Assembly (NCBI RefSeq): GCF_029360645.1
Contig: NZ_JARDUA010000001.1
Span: 1,426,001-1,490,000 of the forward strand
Reading direction: 5' to 3'
Length of the DNA stretch: 64,000 nucleotides
From: Pontibacter litorisediminis
GTDB taxonomy: Bacteria > Bacteroidota > Bacteroidia > Cytophagales > Hymenobacteraceae
Made by a program: the position numbers and the translations under genes. Positions 33,522 through 41,500 of the stretch are shown in pieces. A model generated the notes under the pieces. The model was not told the DNA's origin. It did not search any database and saw only the letters and a program-made list of their open reading frames with translations. Position 1 is the stretch's first letter, and each line of letters opens with the position of its first letter.

Positions 33522-35006
33522 TTAGTACATAGCCGGCTGCCCCTTTTTCGGTAAGGAGTTGCGGATAAACTCGCGGATATCCTCGTTGGCTTTTACCAGG
33601 TCTTCCTTGCGGAGGTACATCATGTGCCCGCTGCGGTAGCCTTTGTAGCTCAGGCGGTCCTTCAGGCGGCCACTTGGGTCTAGCTGCCACATGCTGTACT
33701 TGGCATTGAAGTAATCGGTGGCCCCATCGTAGTATCCCGCCTGGAACATCACGTGCAGGTACGGGTTCTGGGCCATGGCCTGGCGTAAATTCTCGCCTGT
33801 CCTGTTGTTGTCGTTATTCCAGGGGTGCACCGGCCCGAACATGTTATACTTCACATCCGTCTTATACTTCAGCTCGTCGCGCAGGTACATGTTTATGGCC
33901 GGGGTAAAGGCGTGGAGCCAGGAGGTAAGCTCTGCATTGAAGTCCGGACGGGCGCCGGCATCCTGGCGGTCGATTCCTTTGTAGCGGGAGTCGAGGCGGC
34001 CGACGGTATAGCCCTGGTCGCGGAGCAGCTCCTTCCAGAAAAAGTTGGTCGGCACGTCCAGGTTATGCTGCAGTACACTCTGCTCCGAGATGCCGGCATA
34101 GCGGGCCATTTTGGCGGCAATCTGCTTCTTTTGCGCCTCCTCCAGGAAACCGCCTCTGCTAAGGGCCGGGATCAGCTCGTTGATGGTGAACTCCTCCACC
34201 TCCGGTAGCATGTCCGTCAGGTCGCGCTGCTGCAGGTCTTGGGGCAACTTGTTGTGGTACCAGGCGGTGGCGGCAAAGTAAGGCAAGCGCAGCGCCGCAT
34301 CCACAGGGCCGTTGCGCTCAATGCCCAGTTCCGTCGGCGACACCAGAATCACGCCGTTCAGGTACATCCACTGCGAGTTCTGCAGTTCGTGCGCCAGCCC
34401 GGCTACGCGGGTGGTGCCGTAGCTCTCGCCAATCAGGTACTTCGGGGATGCCCAGCGGCCCTTGCGCGACACAAAGGTATTGATCCACTCGCCCAGGTAC
34501 TTCACGTCGGCATTCACGCCAAAGAACTTCTCTTTCAGCTTGTCTTTCTCCACGCCCTCTGCCATGCGCGAAAAGCCGGTGTTCACCGGGTTGACAAACA
34601 CAATGTCGGCCACGTCCAAGATAGACTCCGGGTTTTCGCGGAAGCCGTAAGGCTGCACCGGATACCCCTCCTCGTCAATATTGAGCAAACGCGGACCAGT
34701 ATAGGCAATGTGCATCCACACCGAAGCAGATCCCGGACCGCCATTAAAGGAAATCACCAATGGGCGTGCATCACGACTTTTCACATCCGAGCGCTCATAG
34801 TACGTATAAAACAAGCCGGCTATGGTTTTGCCGTTCTCATCCCACACAGGTTGGGTGCCCGTGGTGGCAGTGTAGGGTACCCGCTGCCCTTTAATGGTAA
34901 CGTGGTGTTTGGAGGTAACCGTAGAATCTGGGTTGATGGCGCGTTGTGCCGCCGCCGGAAGCACTAGTACGGCCAGCAAAAGGGCCAGTGCCAAAAGCTT
35001 TCTCAT
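33522..35006 (-). CDS. S10-family serine carboxypeptidase
   Basis: A 494-residue secreted peptidase with a signal peptide (MRKLLALALLLAVLVLPAAA). The alpha/beta-hydrolase fold shows SFNGGPGSASVWMH (oxyanion region), the nucleophile in LIGESYGTTRVAGLA, a probable catalytic Asp in GYYDGATDYFN, and His in YRSGHMMYLRKED. S10 enzymes remove C-terminal residues from peptides at acidic pH. Bacterial members are less common than eukaryotic ones. It is convergent with the sugar dehydrogenase gene. The 238 bases upstream hold short GAGTTAAAGAGTTAAAGAG direct repeats and no gene. Confidence 0.93.
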   Translation of the reverse strand: MRKLLALALLLAVLVLPAAAQRAINPDSTVTSKHHVTIKGQRVPYTATTGTQPVWDENGKTIAGLFYTYYERSDVKSRDARPLVISFNGGPGSASVWMHIAYTGPRLLNIDEEGYPVQPYGFRENPESILDVADIVFVNPVNTGFSRMAEGVEKDKLKEKFFGVNADVKYLGEWINTFVSRKGRWASPKYLIGESYGTTRVAGLAHELQNSQWMYLNGVILVSPTELGIERNGPVDAALRLPYFAATAWYHNKLPQDLQQRDLTDMLPEVEEFTINELIPALSRGGFLEEAQKKQIAAKMARYAGISEQSVLQHNLDVPTNFFWKELLRDQGYTVGRLDSRYKGIDRQDAGARPDFNAELTSWLHAFTPAINMYLRDELKYKTDVKYNMFGPVHPWNNDNNRTGENLRQAMAQNPYLHVMFQAGYYDGATDYFNAKYSMWQLDPSGRLKDRLSYKGYRSGHMMYLRKEDLVKANEDIREFIRNSLPKKGQPAMY

Positions 35007-35244
35007 TGTCAGTTTATACTATAGATTCAAAATTAGCCGCACTTGCTCATGCAGCCCAGGAAGAGCCTACAATATAGGGAAAATTAGATAGAGGAGGTGG
35101 AAAGATGGAGAGATAGAGAGTTGGGGAGTTAAAGAGTTAAAGAGTTTGTGAGCTAACTTTATCTGTCAGAGACGGACGTACATGAGTAATCGATTACGAG
35201 TAACAAATAACGTAAAACGAACAATTGATAACTAATAATGAGTA

Positions 35245-35829
35245 CTACCTTCTGCTGAACACATAGCAGCCGATCTTTTCGGGATGGTCTTGCACGAAGT
35301 CAGAGGGTTTGGCATGGCGCAGCATCCAGAGCACCAGCAAATCGCCGGAGGCGGCAATGGAGAAAAAAAGCCCAAACAGGAAGAGCAGGAGATTGCCTGT
35401 GGCCATTCCCGCCACCGCTGGTAGCAGACCCATTACCAAGCCCGGCATTATGCCGCCTAACACGTAAGGGCGCAGCGGCAACACTTCCTGGCAGTGGCAG
35501 TAAGGCGTCAGGTAGCGCCAGTGCACGCCATACTTTATAGACTTTACCCCATGCCGGCAAAACACGGCCCAGGTAAGGCCGTGTAGCAGCTCGTGCACCA
35601 CCGCCCCCAGCACGAACACCAGCAGCATCAGGAAAGGGTAAAACAGCACCTGTACGCCCTGCTCCCGCACGAAGCCTTCTACAGCCCCATAACTGAACCG
35701 CCCGGGCCACAGCAGCACGTACGGCACTATGTACAGTACCAGGATAGGCAGCATGAACACCAGCGCCTTCACGTTGGCCTCGGCTGCCGTAAGCGTTAGC
35801 TCTGTTTTCTCATACGGCTCTTCCAGCAT
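35245..35829 (-). CDS. DUF3267 membrane protein, putative zinc peptidase
   Basis: A 194-residue multi-pass membrane protein. ATG at 35829 (MLEEPYEKTELTLTAAEAN) lies 1 base past the stop of the upstream HAD gene, so coupling decides the start; the longer in-frame extension overlaps that gene. Hydrophobic helices lie near residues 24-42, 65-90 and 130-165. LGAVVHELLHGLTWAVF supplies an HExxH zinc site within a membrane helix, as in site-2-protease-like DUF3267 proteins. LTPYCHCQEVLPLRPYVLGGIMPG is the second conserved region. The substrate is unknown. Confidence 0.85.
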   Translation of the reverse strand: MLEEPYEKTELTLTAAEANVKALVFMLPILVLYIVPYVLLWPGRFSYGAVEGFVREQGVQVLFYPFLMLLVFVLGAVVHELLHGLTWAVFCRHGVKSIKYGVHWRYLTPYCHCQEVLPLRPYVLGGIMPGLVMGLLPAVAGMATGNLLLFLFGLFFSIAASGDLLVLWMLRHAKPSDFVQDHPEKIGCYVFSRR

Positions 35830-35830
35830 G

Positions 35831-36475
35831 CTATTGGCTATGGTTTGCCAGTTTCTGCAGATCGCTGAACTGCGCAATCTGCTCCACCTCCGCCTGCACC
35901 TCGCCAAAGCCGTATTGGGCAAGTATAAAAGGCACATCTGCCTGCACGCTGGCGCTGTAGTCGCCTTGTGTATCGCCAATGTACACGGGGCGCTGTAGCT
36001 GGTTGCGCTGCACTACCGCCCGGATGTTCTCGCTTTTCGGCAGGCTTTTATCGCCGTAACAGGCAATGTCGGTAAAGTATGGCTGCAGGTCGAAGTACTG
36101 CAGAAAGGTTTCGATGTAACCGCTCTGGCAGTTGCTCACAATGAACAGTTTATACTTGGCCTGCAGTTGTTCCAGTGTTTCCCGTAGCGCCGGGTATAGC
36201 TCACCGCCTTTCTCCTGCAGGTACTCCAGTTCCAACTTGGCCGCCGTTTGCTGCAGCTGCTGGCGCTGCTCTAAATTCAGGTTCGGGAAGAGCTTTTGGT
36301 AGATGGCATCGTAAGGCATGCCGGCAATGTTGCGGATATCTTCTTGGCTAAGGGTTAAGTCTACAAAATCGAACTGGGCAGCGGCTGCATTCCAGGCTTC
36401 GGCAATGGTTTGGGTAGAGTCCCAGAGGGTGCCGTCCAGGTCGAAGATGAGCCCATCGTATTGGGTGTTTGGCAT
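35831..36475 (-). CDS. HAD-superfamily hydrolase (phosphoglycolate-phosphatase-like)
   Basis: A 214-residue phosphatase. Motif I is GLIFDLDGTLWDS (nucleophile Asp and acid Asp). Motif II is in LFIVSNCQSGYIE, the motif III Lys in GDKSLPKSENIRA, and motif IV in YIGDTQGDYSASVQA. A helical cap domain sits between motifs I and II, as in PGPase/beta-phosphoglucomutase relatives. It is probably a small-molecule phosphatase in the cytosol. It is translationally coupled to the DUF3267 gene, though a functional link is not evident. Confidence 0.92.
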   Translation of the reverse strand: MPNTQYDGLIFDLDGTLWDSTQTIAEAWNAAAAQFDFVDLTLSQEDIRNIAGMPYDAIYQKLFPNLNLEQRQQLQQTAAKLELEYLQEKGGELYPALRETLEQLQAKYKLFIVSNCQSGYIETFLQYFDLQPYFTDIACYGDKSLPKSENIRAVVQRNQLQRPVYIGDTQGDYSASVQADVPFILAQYGFGEVQAEVEQIAQFSDLQKLANHSQ

Positions 36476-36620
36476 ATTGAGTATTGTAAGTACCAGGGCA
36501 AAGGTACGCGTTTTACCAGGGAAATGCGCACGCTACCAGCATATGATGCCTACTTCTTGCTTTGATACATCCGCTTTACGCCCCGTTGCTCCGCCTTTTG
36601 CTTATACTTAGCGGGAGGCA

Positions 36621-37307
36621 CTATTTCAGCGAGTTATAATAGTTAACGATCGCCATCATCTGGTGCGGCTTTTCATAGCTTAGGTGCTTCTCCCTTACAT
36701 ACTTCCTTACCTGCCTGGATTTATTTCCAAACAGCCGGTACAGGTCTTTCCTTGCGTTTCGGAGCGTTATTACCTGGCCATCAGGCAGTAAAATGTAATA
36801 GAGGCCCTTTATCTGGTCTGCCCACTCGCTGCCCGGCACATAATACTGTGAATCATATATGGCATTGTGCGCATACAGCAGGTTGGAGCGGGATGTATTC
36901 TTCCGCACATACTCCTCCCGCATCATCAAAGTGAAGTGCCCCTGGTTGAGCTGCTCGAAGAAGGTGGGTTTTTTAAAATCTGAGTAGTCGCGGCCAAGGT
37001 TCCACATCAGCGACCGAAAAGTATAGGGCCTGCCGCTCGGCTCTTCCTGGCCTATAAAATATTGTACATTTACTGGGGAGAAGGTGCTTTTGGTCCCGTC
37101 GTCATTTAGAACGCTAACCACTTCCTTTGTCCTGTAAAAAGTTATGGGCCCATAAATGGTATCCCCAGAAGTAAGTACAACTTTGCCTGAGGGCCATTCC
37201 TGTATGTCTATCTCTGGCCGATACTGCGCAAACGCCTCCACCGACAATAGGCAAAACAGCAGGCTCCCAAAGTATAGGTAGGTATTAGATAAAATTTTGT
37301 TTTTCAT
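36621..37307 (-). CDS. Secreted protein of unknown function
   Basis: A 228-residue protein. ATG at 37307 gives a good signal peptide (KILSNTYLYFGSLLFCLLSV, cleaved near AFAQ). The mature part starts with beta strands containing LTSGDTIYGPITFYRTKEVVSV and then QYFIGQEEPSGRPYTF. It resembles Bacteroidetes secreted proteins that begin with a GxIxG-like repeat. The C-terminal half is basic and helical (NARKDLYRLFGNKSRQVRKY). No catalytic motif was found. It is monocistronic and separated from ribBA by a terminator 150 bases upstream. Confidence 0.75.
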   Translation of the reverse strand: MKNKILSNTYLYFGSLLFCLLSVEAFAQYRPEIDIQEWPSGKVVLTSGDTIYGPITFYRTKEVVSVLNDDGTKSTFSPVNVQYFIGQEEPSGRPYTFRSLMWNLGRDYSDFKKPTFFEQLNQGHFTLMMREEYVRKNTSRSNLLYAHNAIYDSQYYVPGSEWADQIKGLYYILLPDGQVITLRNARKDLYRLFGNKSRQVRKYVREKHLSYEKPHQMMAIVNYYNSLK

Positions 37308-37457
37308 AGTTTCAGGTAGTAGTTTCAGTTGAATATGACACAATAAACCAAGCTCTCCGTTGCCTCTACATACTCAGTAACAACACGTTATACATTTTGT
37401 ATGATTTTCTGAAAGAAAAGTTGCCTGGTTGCCTTACCTAAACTACCCTAAAACTAA

Positions 37458-37488
37458 AAAACCTGCACAGGCAGCCTGTGCAGGTTTT
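37458..37488 (-). terminator. Terminator after ribBA
   Basis: Perfect 14-base arms (37458-37471 and 37475-37488) with a 3-base loop; A- and T-runs are included in the arms. It lies 22 bases past the ribBA stop. Confidence 0.88.
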
Positions 37489-37509
37489 AAAAGTATGGTT
37501 TTGCGGCCT

Positions 37510-38757
37510 TTACTTGTTGACCGTCATGTTCTTGAGTATCTCGTGGCCCAGCTTATCGCGTTTAGTGGTCAGGTACTTCTGGTTGTGCTCGTTGGGTATC
37601 ACCTCTATCGGCACGCGCTCCACCACTTCCAGTCCATAGCCCATCAAGCCGGTGCGCTTGCGTGGGTTATTCGAGATCAGGCGCATTTTGGTAACGCCCA
37701 GGTCGCGGAGGATTTGCGCTCCCACACCATAGTCGCGCTCATCCATGCCGAAGCCCAGCTCCAGGTTTGCCTCTACGGTATCCAGCCCCTGCTCCTGCAA
37801 CTTGTAAGCCTTCAGCTTGTTCAGCAGGCCAATCCCACGTCCCTCCTGGTTCATATATACAATCACGCCCTTGCCTTCACGTTCTACCATGCGCATGGCC
37901 TCATGCAACTGCGGCCCGCAGTCGCAACGGCAGGAACCAAAGATATCGCCGGTAACGCAGGAGGAATGCACACGAACTAATACTGGCTCACCTTCCTCCC
38001 AAGAGCCTTTTACCAGGGCCAGGTGCTTGGCACCGTTGCTGCGCTGTGTAAAGGCATACAGGTCAAACACACCATAATCGGTTGGCATCTGCACCACGAT
38101 TTCCCGGTCAATCAGGCTTTCCTTTTTGAGGCGGTAGGCAATCAGGTCCTTTATCGAGATCAGCTTTAGGTCGAACCGCTCGGCCACCTTTACCAGGTCG
38201 GGCAGGCGGGCCATGGTACCGTCTTCGTTCATGATCTCCACCAGCACACCCGCAGGGGCAAGGCCCGCCAGGCGAGCTAAGTCCACAGAGGCTTCTGTAT
38301 GGCCGGCTCGGCGCAGTACGCCTTCTTTCTTGGCCTTCAGCGGGAAAATATGGCCTGGTTTACCCAGAGACTCCGGATCGGTGTTTGGATCTACCAGCGC
38401 CTGTATAGTTTTGGCACGGTCGGATGCCGAGATGCCCGTGGTGCAGCCATGTCCGATCAGGTCTACCGACACGGTGAACGGCGTGGCGTGCAGCGCAGTG
38501 TTGCGGCCAACCATCAATTCTAGCCCCAGCTCATCGCAGCGCTCCTCGGTAAGCGGCGCGCAAATCAGTCCACGCCCATGGGTCGCCATAAAGTTCACTA
38601 TCTCCGGGGTGATCTTCTCGGCCGCGCAAACAAAGTCACCCTCGTTTTCGCGGTCGTCGTCGTCCACTACGATTACCACCTTGCCTTGGCGTATATCTTC
38701 AATGGCAGCCTCAATGCTGTCCAAAGGCCTGATATCACCAGTTGTATTGGTTTCCAT
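37510..38757 (-). CDS. ribBA: Bifunctional 3,4-dihydroxy-2-butanone-4-phosphate synthase/GTP cyclohydrolase II
   Basis: A 415-residue riboflavin biosynthesis enzyme. The N-terminal RibB domain (about 1-205) has [28 protein letters not shown] and [15 protein letters not shown]. The C-terminal RibA domain (about 210-415) has [19 protein letters not shown] with the zinc cysteines and [14 protein letters not shown]. It forms a ribulose-phosphate-derived butanone and the pyrimidine precursor of riboflavin. ATG at 38757 fits the family; the 22-codon upstream extension does not. No FMN riboswitch was recognised in the leader. No other rib genes are adjacent. Confidence 0.97.
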   Translation of the reverse strand: METNTTGDIRPLDSIEAAIEDIRQGKVVIVVDDDDRENEGDFVCAAEKITPEIVNFMATHGRGLICAPLTEERCDELGLELMVGRNTALHATPFTVSVDLIGHGCTTGISASDRAKTIQALVDPNTDPESLGKPGHIFPLKAKKEGVLRRAGHTEASVDLARLAGLAPAGVLVEIMNEDGTMARLPDLVKVAERFDLKLISIKDLIAYRLKKESLIDREIVVQMPTDYGVFDLYAFTQRSNGAKHLALVKGSWEEGEPVLVRVHSSCVTGDIFGSCRCDCGPQLHEAMRMVEREGKGVIVYMNQEGRGIGLLNKLKAYKLQEQGLDTVEANLELGFGMDERDYGVGAQILRDLGVTKMRLISNNPRKRTGLMGYGLEVVERVPIEVIPNEHNQKYLTTKRDKLGHEILKNMTVNK

Positions 38758-38949
38758 ATATTCTACTTTATGCCCGCACTGCCCAAAGCAGCAAGGCCGT
38801 TGATCTTTTGTAAAGCGGTACAAAAATAGAAAGTTTATACCGCAATGCCGTTATTTATTGCATAACAGTTTTGGAGTGAGATTAGTTGATGAAGGGTAAG
38901 ATTTAAGGTTAATGTGGTTTGGGGTGAGGTGGAAACACTGGCTTTTCTC

Positions 38950-39350
38950 CGCTGGCACGGGCTTGCAGCTTGTACCGTTTTGTACCTACTTCTGCTATAC
39001 TTTCATAGCCGCTGCTCTTAGCAACTGGAGGCAAGCTACTCTTGTTAGCTGCAACTGATCCACGGCTTTATAACCTATTCGTTTCATTTCCGGCTTTGGT
39101 GCTCTCCAGCCCGAGAGGGCTCGTCCTGGGGGTAGGGGCCCTCGATAAGGGCATCGCGCTGTGTTCCCTCCTGCGCCAGGGCGCTGCCCTTCGGGCACCG
39201 GATCTCACAAGGCGCTCAACCCAAGGACTGGGATCTGGTTCGATAGCCACCGCTGACGGAGCTTGAGCCGAGCTCCCCTCCTTGGACTACCGAGAAGGCG
39301 AGTTCGAAGGTAGCGAGCGTAGCTCTGAGGGATAGGGGTGGTTGAACTAT
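38950..39350. repeat. Dispersed intergenic repeat, copy B
   Basis: The same block order as copy A: CACGGGCTTGCAGC near 38955, GCAACTGGAGGCAAGCTA near 39019, CTCTCCAGCCCGAGAGGG near 39103, GGGGGTAGGGGCCCTC near 39128, AAGGGCATCGCGCTG, GGTTCGATAGCCAC, GCTGACGGAGCTTGA, and GAAGGTAGCGAGCGTAGCT near 39306. The second inverted-repeat arm found in copy A is missing. The copies share perhaps three quarters of positions in the aligned blocks by eye. Confidence 0.75.
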
Positions 39351-39483
39351 TATTGCAGAACGTGGATTAGTGGATCTTCTACAACATGAGCAATTCCCCT
39401 CCTGGGTGGGGTGGGTTCATGCTTCTGCTGATGCTACCCTAGCAGCTATGAAACTAATGCTTCAGCCAAAGTATAAGCAGGCT

Positions 39484-39505
39484 CCCCTCCTTAGCCAAGG
39501 AGGGG
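39484..39505. repeat. CCCCTCCTT hairpin followed by GGGTGGTTGGGCCTGG
   Basis: Perfect 9-base arms (39484-39492 and 39497-39505) with an AGCC loop, followed by TAGGGGTGGTTGGGCCTGG. Similar ends occur in copy A (28433 onward) and copy B (39332 onward). It lies 25 bases past the dnaG stop. Confidence 0.6.
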
Positions 39506-39529
39506 TAGGGGTGGTTGGGCCTGGGGCCG

Positions 39530-41443
39530 CTAAAACACCACGATCCCGAGCAGGTCCCCGATCTGCTTGTGAAGCTTTTTCAGGTTCATGACGGCCACCA
39601 GACGGTTTACCTGCTCCTGCGGATCGGTCACGATCTTCAGCTTGAGTGCCTCCTCGTCGATCATCAGTTTCAGGTACACGAACTTCAGGCGCAGCACGGC
39701 ACGCTCTGTTCCGTAGGGCAGCAGGTCTGTTTCATGGGGAACAAAGATCTGGTGCGTAGCCCAGTTCGGGCTCAACTCATAAGGGTCTGAGAGCAGGTGA
39801 ATGGCTTCTGTACGGATCGCCTCGTCGGGGTAGTTGATGAAATCATCCGCCACGGGCACCACGCCCTGGTTCAGCTTCTCGGTTACCAGCTCTACAAAGC
39901 GCTTGTACAATGGCGTACGGAAATCGATGTCCTCCAGCTGCTCCAGCATGTACTGGCAGGTGGTGAGGCCGTCCTCCAGCAGGCGGTCTGGGTAATTGAG
40001 CAGCATCCGCACGATCTCCCGCTCGTAGCGCTGCAGTACATCGGCATCAGAGGCAGGCTTTTCCTCCTCCTCTTCCGGCATCGGCGGCATGTAGTCGGGC
40101 TCCGGGCTGCCGGTTTTGTGCTGTTGCTGCCGCCCCTGCAGGTGCATCTTGTTATACTCCGATATCAGCACCTGCTCATCAATATCGAAAATCAGGCTGC
40201 AGCTGCGGAAGAACACCGTCCGTTTGATGGCATCCGGTATCTTGGATATGGAGGCCACTACTTCTTTAATCGCCTCGGCTTTCTTTACCGGGTTGCCGGC
40301 AGCCTCCTTGGCAAAAAGGCTTGTTTTAAAGGAGATAAAGTCCTGTGAATGCTCCTTCAGGTATGTTTTAAAGGCAGAATCCCCAACCTTGTGGATGTAT
40401 GAATCCGGGTCCTCCCCTTCCGGAAAGGTCACCACGTTCACGTTCAGGCCTAGCTCCAGGATCAGGTCGATACCACGCAAAGAGGCTTTTATACCTGCCG
40501 CATCGCCGTCGTAAAGCACGGTGATGTTTTGTGTATAGCGCGAGATTAGCTTGATCTGCCCTTCGGTAAGCGAGGTTCCTGAGGAAGCCACCACGTTCTC
40601 GATACCGCCCTGGTGCAGCGAGAGCACATCCAGGTAACCCTCCACCATGTAGCACATGTCCTGCATGCGCATGGCCTGCTTCGCCTGGAACAAACCGTAC
40701 AGCACATGGCTCTTGTGGTAAATGTCAGACTCCGGGGAGTTAAGGTATTTCGGGCTTTTCTTGTCGTTGGACTTGAGGGTACGGGCGCCAAAGCCTACCA
40801 CGCGCCCCGACACGTTGTGGATCGGGAACATCACGCGGCCCCGGAAGCGGTCGTACTTCTTGCCCTCCTCCTTTACGATTGTGAGGCCCGTTGCCTCCAG
40901 GTACTGCTGCTTATAACCGGCTTTTAATCCGGTATCCGTCAGGTCCGTCCACTCATCTAGGCTATATCCTAGTTCAAACTTCTTGATGGTGCTGGCGCTC
41001 AGCCCCCGTTGCTTCAGGTAGGATTGGCCGATTGCCCCCTGCTCATGCCCCTGCAGCCGCTGCTGGAAGTGCTTGGCGGCAAAGTCAGACACGATGAACA
41101 GGCTGTCGCGCTCGCTCTGCTCCCGGGCATACTCCGGGTCGTGCTGCTCCTCGGGTATCTCAATGCTGTACTTTTTGGCCAGGTACTTGATCGCCTCCGG
41201 AAAACTGGTGCCCTCCACATCCATGATGAACTGCACCGAGTTACCGGCCTTGCCGCAGCCAAAGCATTTATAAATACCCTTTGCTGGTGATACAGAAAAA
41301 GACGGGGACTTCTCGTGGTGAAACGGACAGCAGGCCCACATGTTCTGCCCCTTCTTCTTGAGCGACACAAAATCGCCTACTACCTCCGTAATATCGGCCT
41401 GGGCAATAACCTGGTCAACTATTTCTTTTGGGATGAGGGACAT
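39530..41443 (-). CDS. dnaG: DNA primase DnaG
   Basis: A 637-residue primase that makes RNA primers at the replication fork. The CHC2 zinc finger is complete (Cys39, His42, Cys60, Cys63, around CCPFHHEKSPSF and YKCFGCGKAGNS). The catalytic core follows with RFRGRVMFPIHNVSGRVVGF and MVEGYLDVLSLHQGG, and the TOPRIM Asp residues are in VLYDGDAAGIKASL. The C-terminal domain that binds DnaB helicase is diverged. ATG at 41443 (MSLIPKE) is preferred over TTG at 41449. A -7 box abuts the start, suggesting a very short or absent leader. A tnpB gene is inserted 42 bases upstream. Confidence 0.97.
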   Translation of the reverse strand: MSLIPKEIVDQVIAQADITEVVGDFVSLKKKGQNMWACCPFHHEKSPSFSVSPAKGIYKCFGCGKAGNSVQFIMDVEGTSFPEAIKYLAKKYSIEIPEEQHDPEYAREQSERDSLFIVSDFAAKHFQQRLQGHEQGAIGQSYLKQRGLSASTIKKFELGYSLDEWTDLTDTGLKAGYKQQYLEATGLTIVKEEGKKYDRFRGRVMFPIHNVSGRVVGFGARTLKSNDKKSPKYLNSPESDIYHKSHVLYGLFQAKQAMRMQDMCYMVEGYLDVLSLHQGGIENVVASSGTSLTEGQIKLISRYTQNITVLYDGDAAGIKASLRGIDLILELGLNVNVVTFPEGEDPDSYIHKVGDSAFKTYLKEHSQDFISFKTSLFAKEAAGNPVKKAEAIKEVVASISKIPDAIKRTVFFRSCSLIFDIDEQVLISEYNKMHLQGRQQQHKTGSPEPDYMPPMPEEEEEKPASDADVLQRYEREIVRMLLNYPDRLLEDGLTTCQYMLEQLEDIDFRTPLYKRFVELVTEKLNQGVVPVADDFINYPDEAIRTEAIHLLSDPYELSPNWATHQIFVPHETDLLPYGTERAVLRLKFVYLKLMIDEEALKLKIVTDPQEQVNRLVAVMNLKKLHKQIGDLLGIVVF

Positions 41444-41446
41444 GGG

Positions 41447-41454
41447 CAAAAGTA
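41447..41454 (-). promoter_or_regulatory. -7 box TACTTTTG next to the dnaG start
   Basis: Exact TANNTTTG match on the minus strand, ending 3 bases before the dnaG ATG. Initiation about 6-7 bases downstream would fall at or within the start codon, so a leaderless transcript or a chance match must be considered. Confidence 0.4.
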
Positions 41455-41477
41455 TTAGGGGATGACAAAGTTGACAC

Positions 41478-41500
41478 TCCCTCCTCTAAAGAGAATGGGA
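41478..41500 (-). ncRNA. Right-end hairpin and probable 3' part of an omega-RNA
   Basis: On the minus strand, TCCC-(A)-TTCTC pairs with GAGGA-GGGA around a TTTA loop. It overlaps the tnpB stop codon (41486-41488). In TnpB systems the omega-RNA covers the 3' end of tnpB and the right end, and the guide is read from the flank just beyond it. The RNA itself is inferred; its 5' limit is not visible. Confidence 0.5.

Larger units (their letters stand above)
38758..39529. other. Long intergenic region with repeat copy B
   Basis: These 772 bases lie between the ribBA start and the dnaG stop. No credible gene was found. It contains repeat copy B (38950-39350), an unremarkable stretch of about 120 bases, and the hairpin at 39484-39505. 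Confidence 0.6.

Noticed and set aside
38758-39000. An FMN riboswitch upstream of ribBA.
   Set aside because: None of the conserved RFN-element phrases were found in the leader.
39370-39591. A 73-codon plus-strand frame beginning MDLLQHEQFPSWVGWV.
   Set aside because: It runs through the G-rich hairpin repeat and into the dnaG 3' end, so it is more likely chance reading of repeat sequence.
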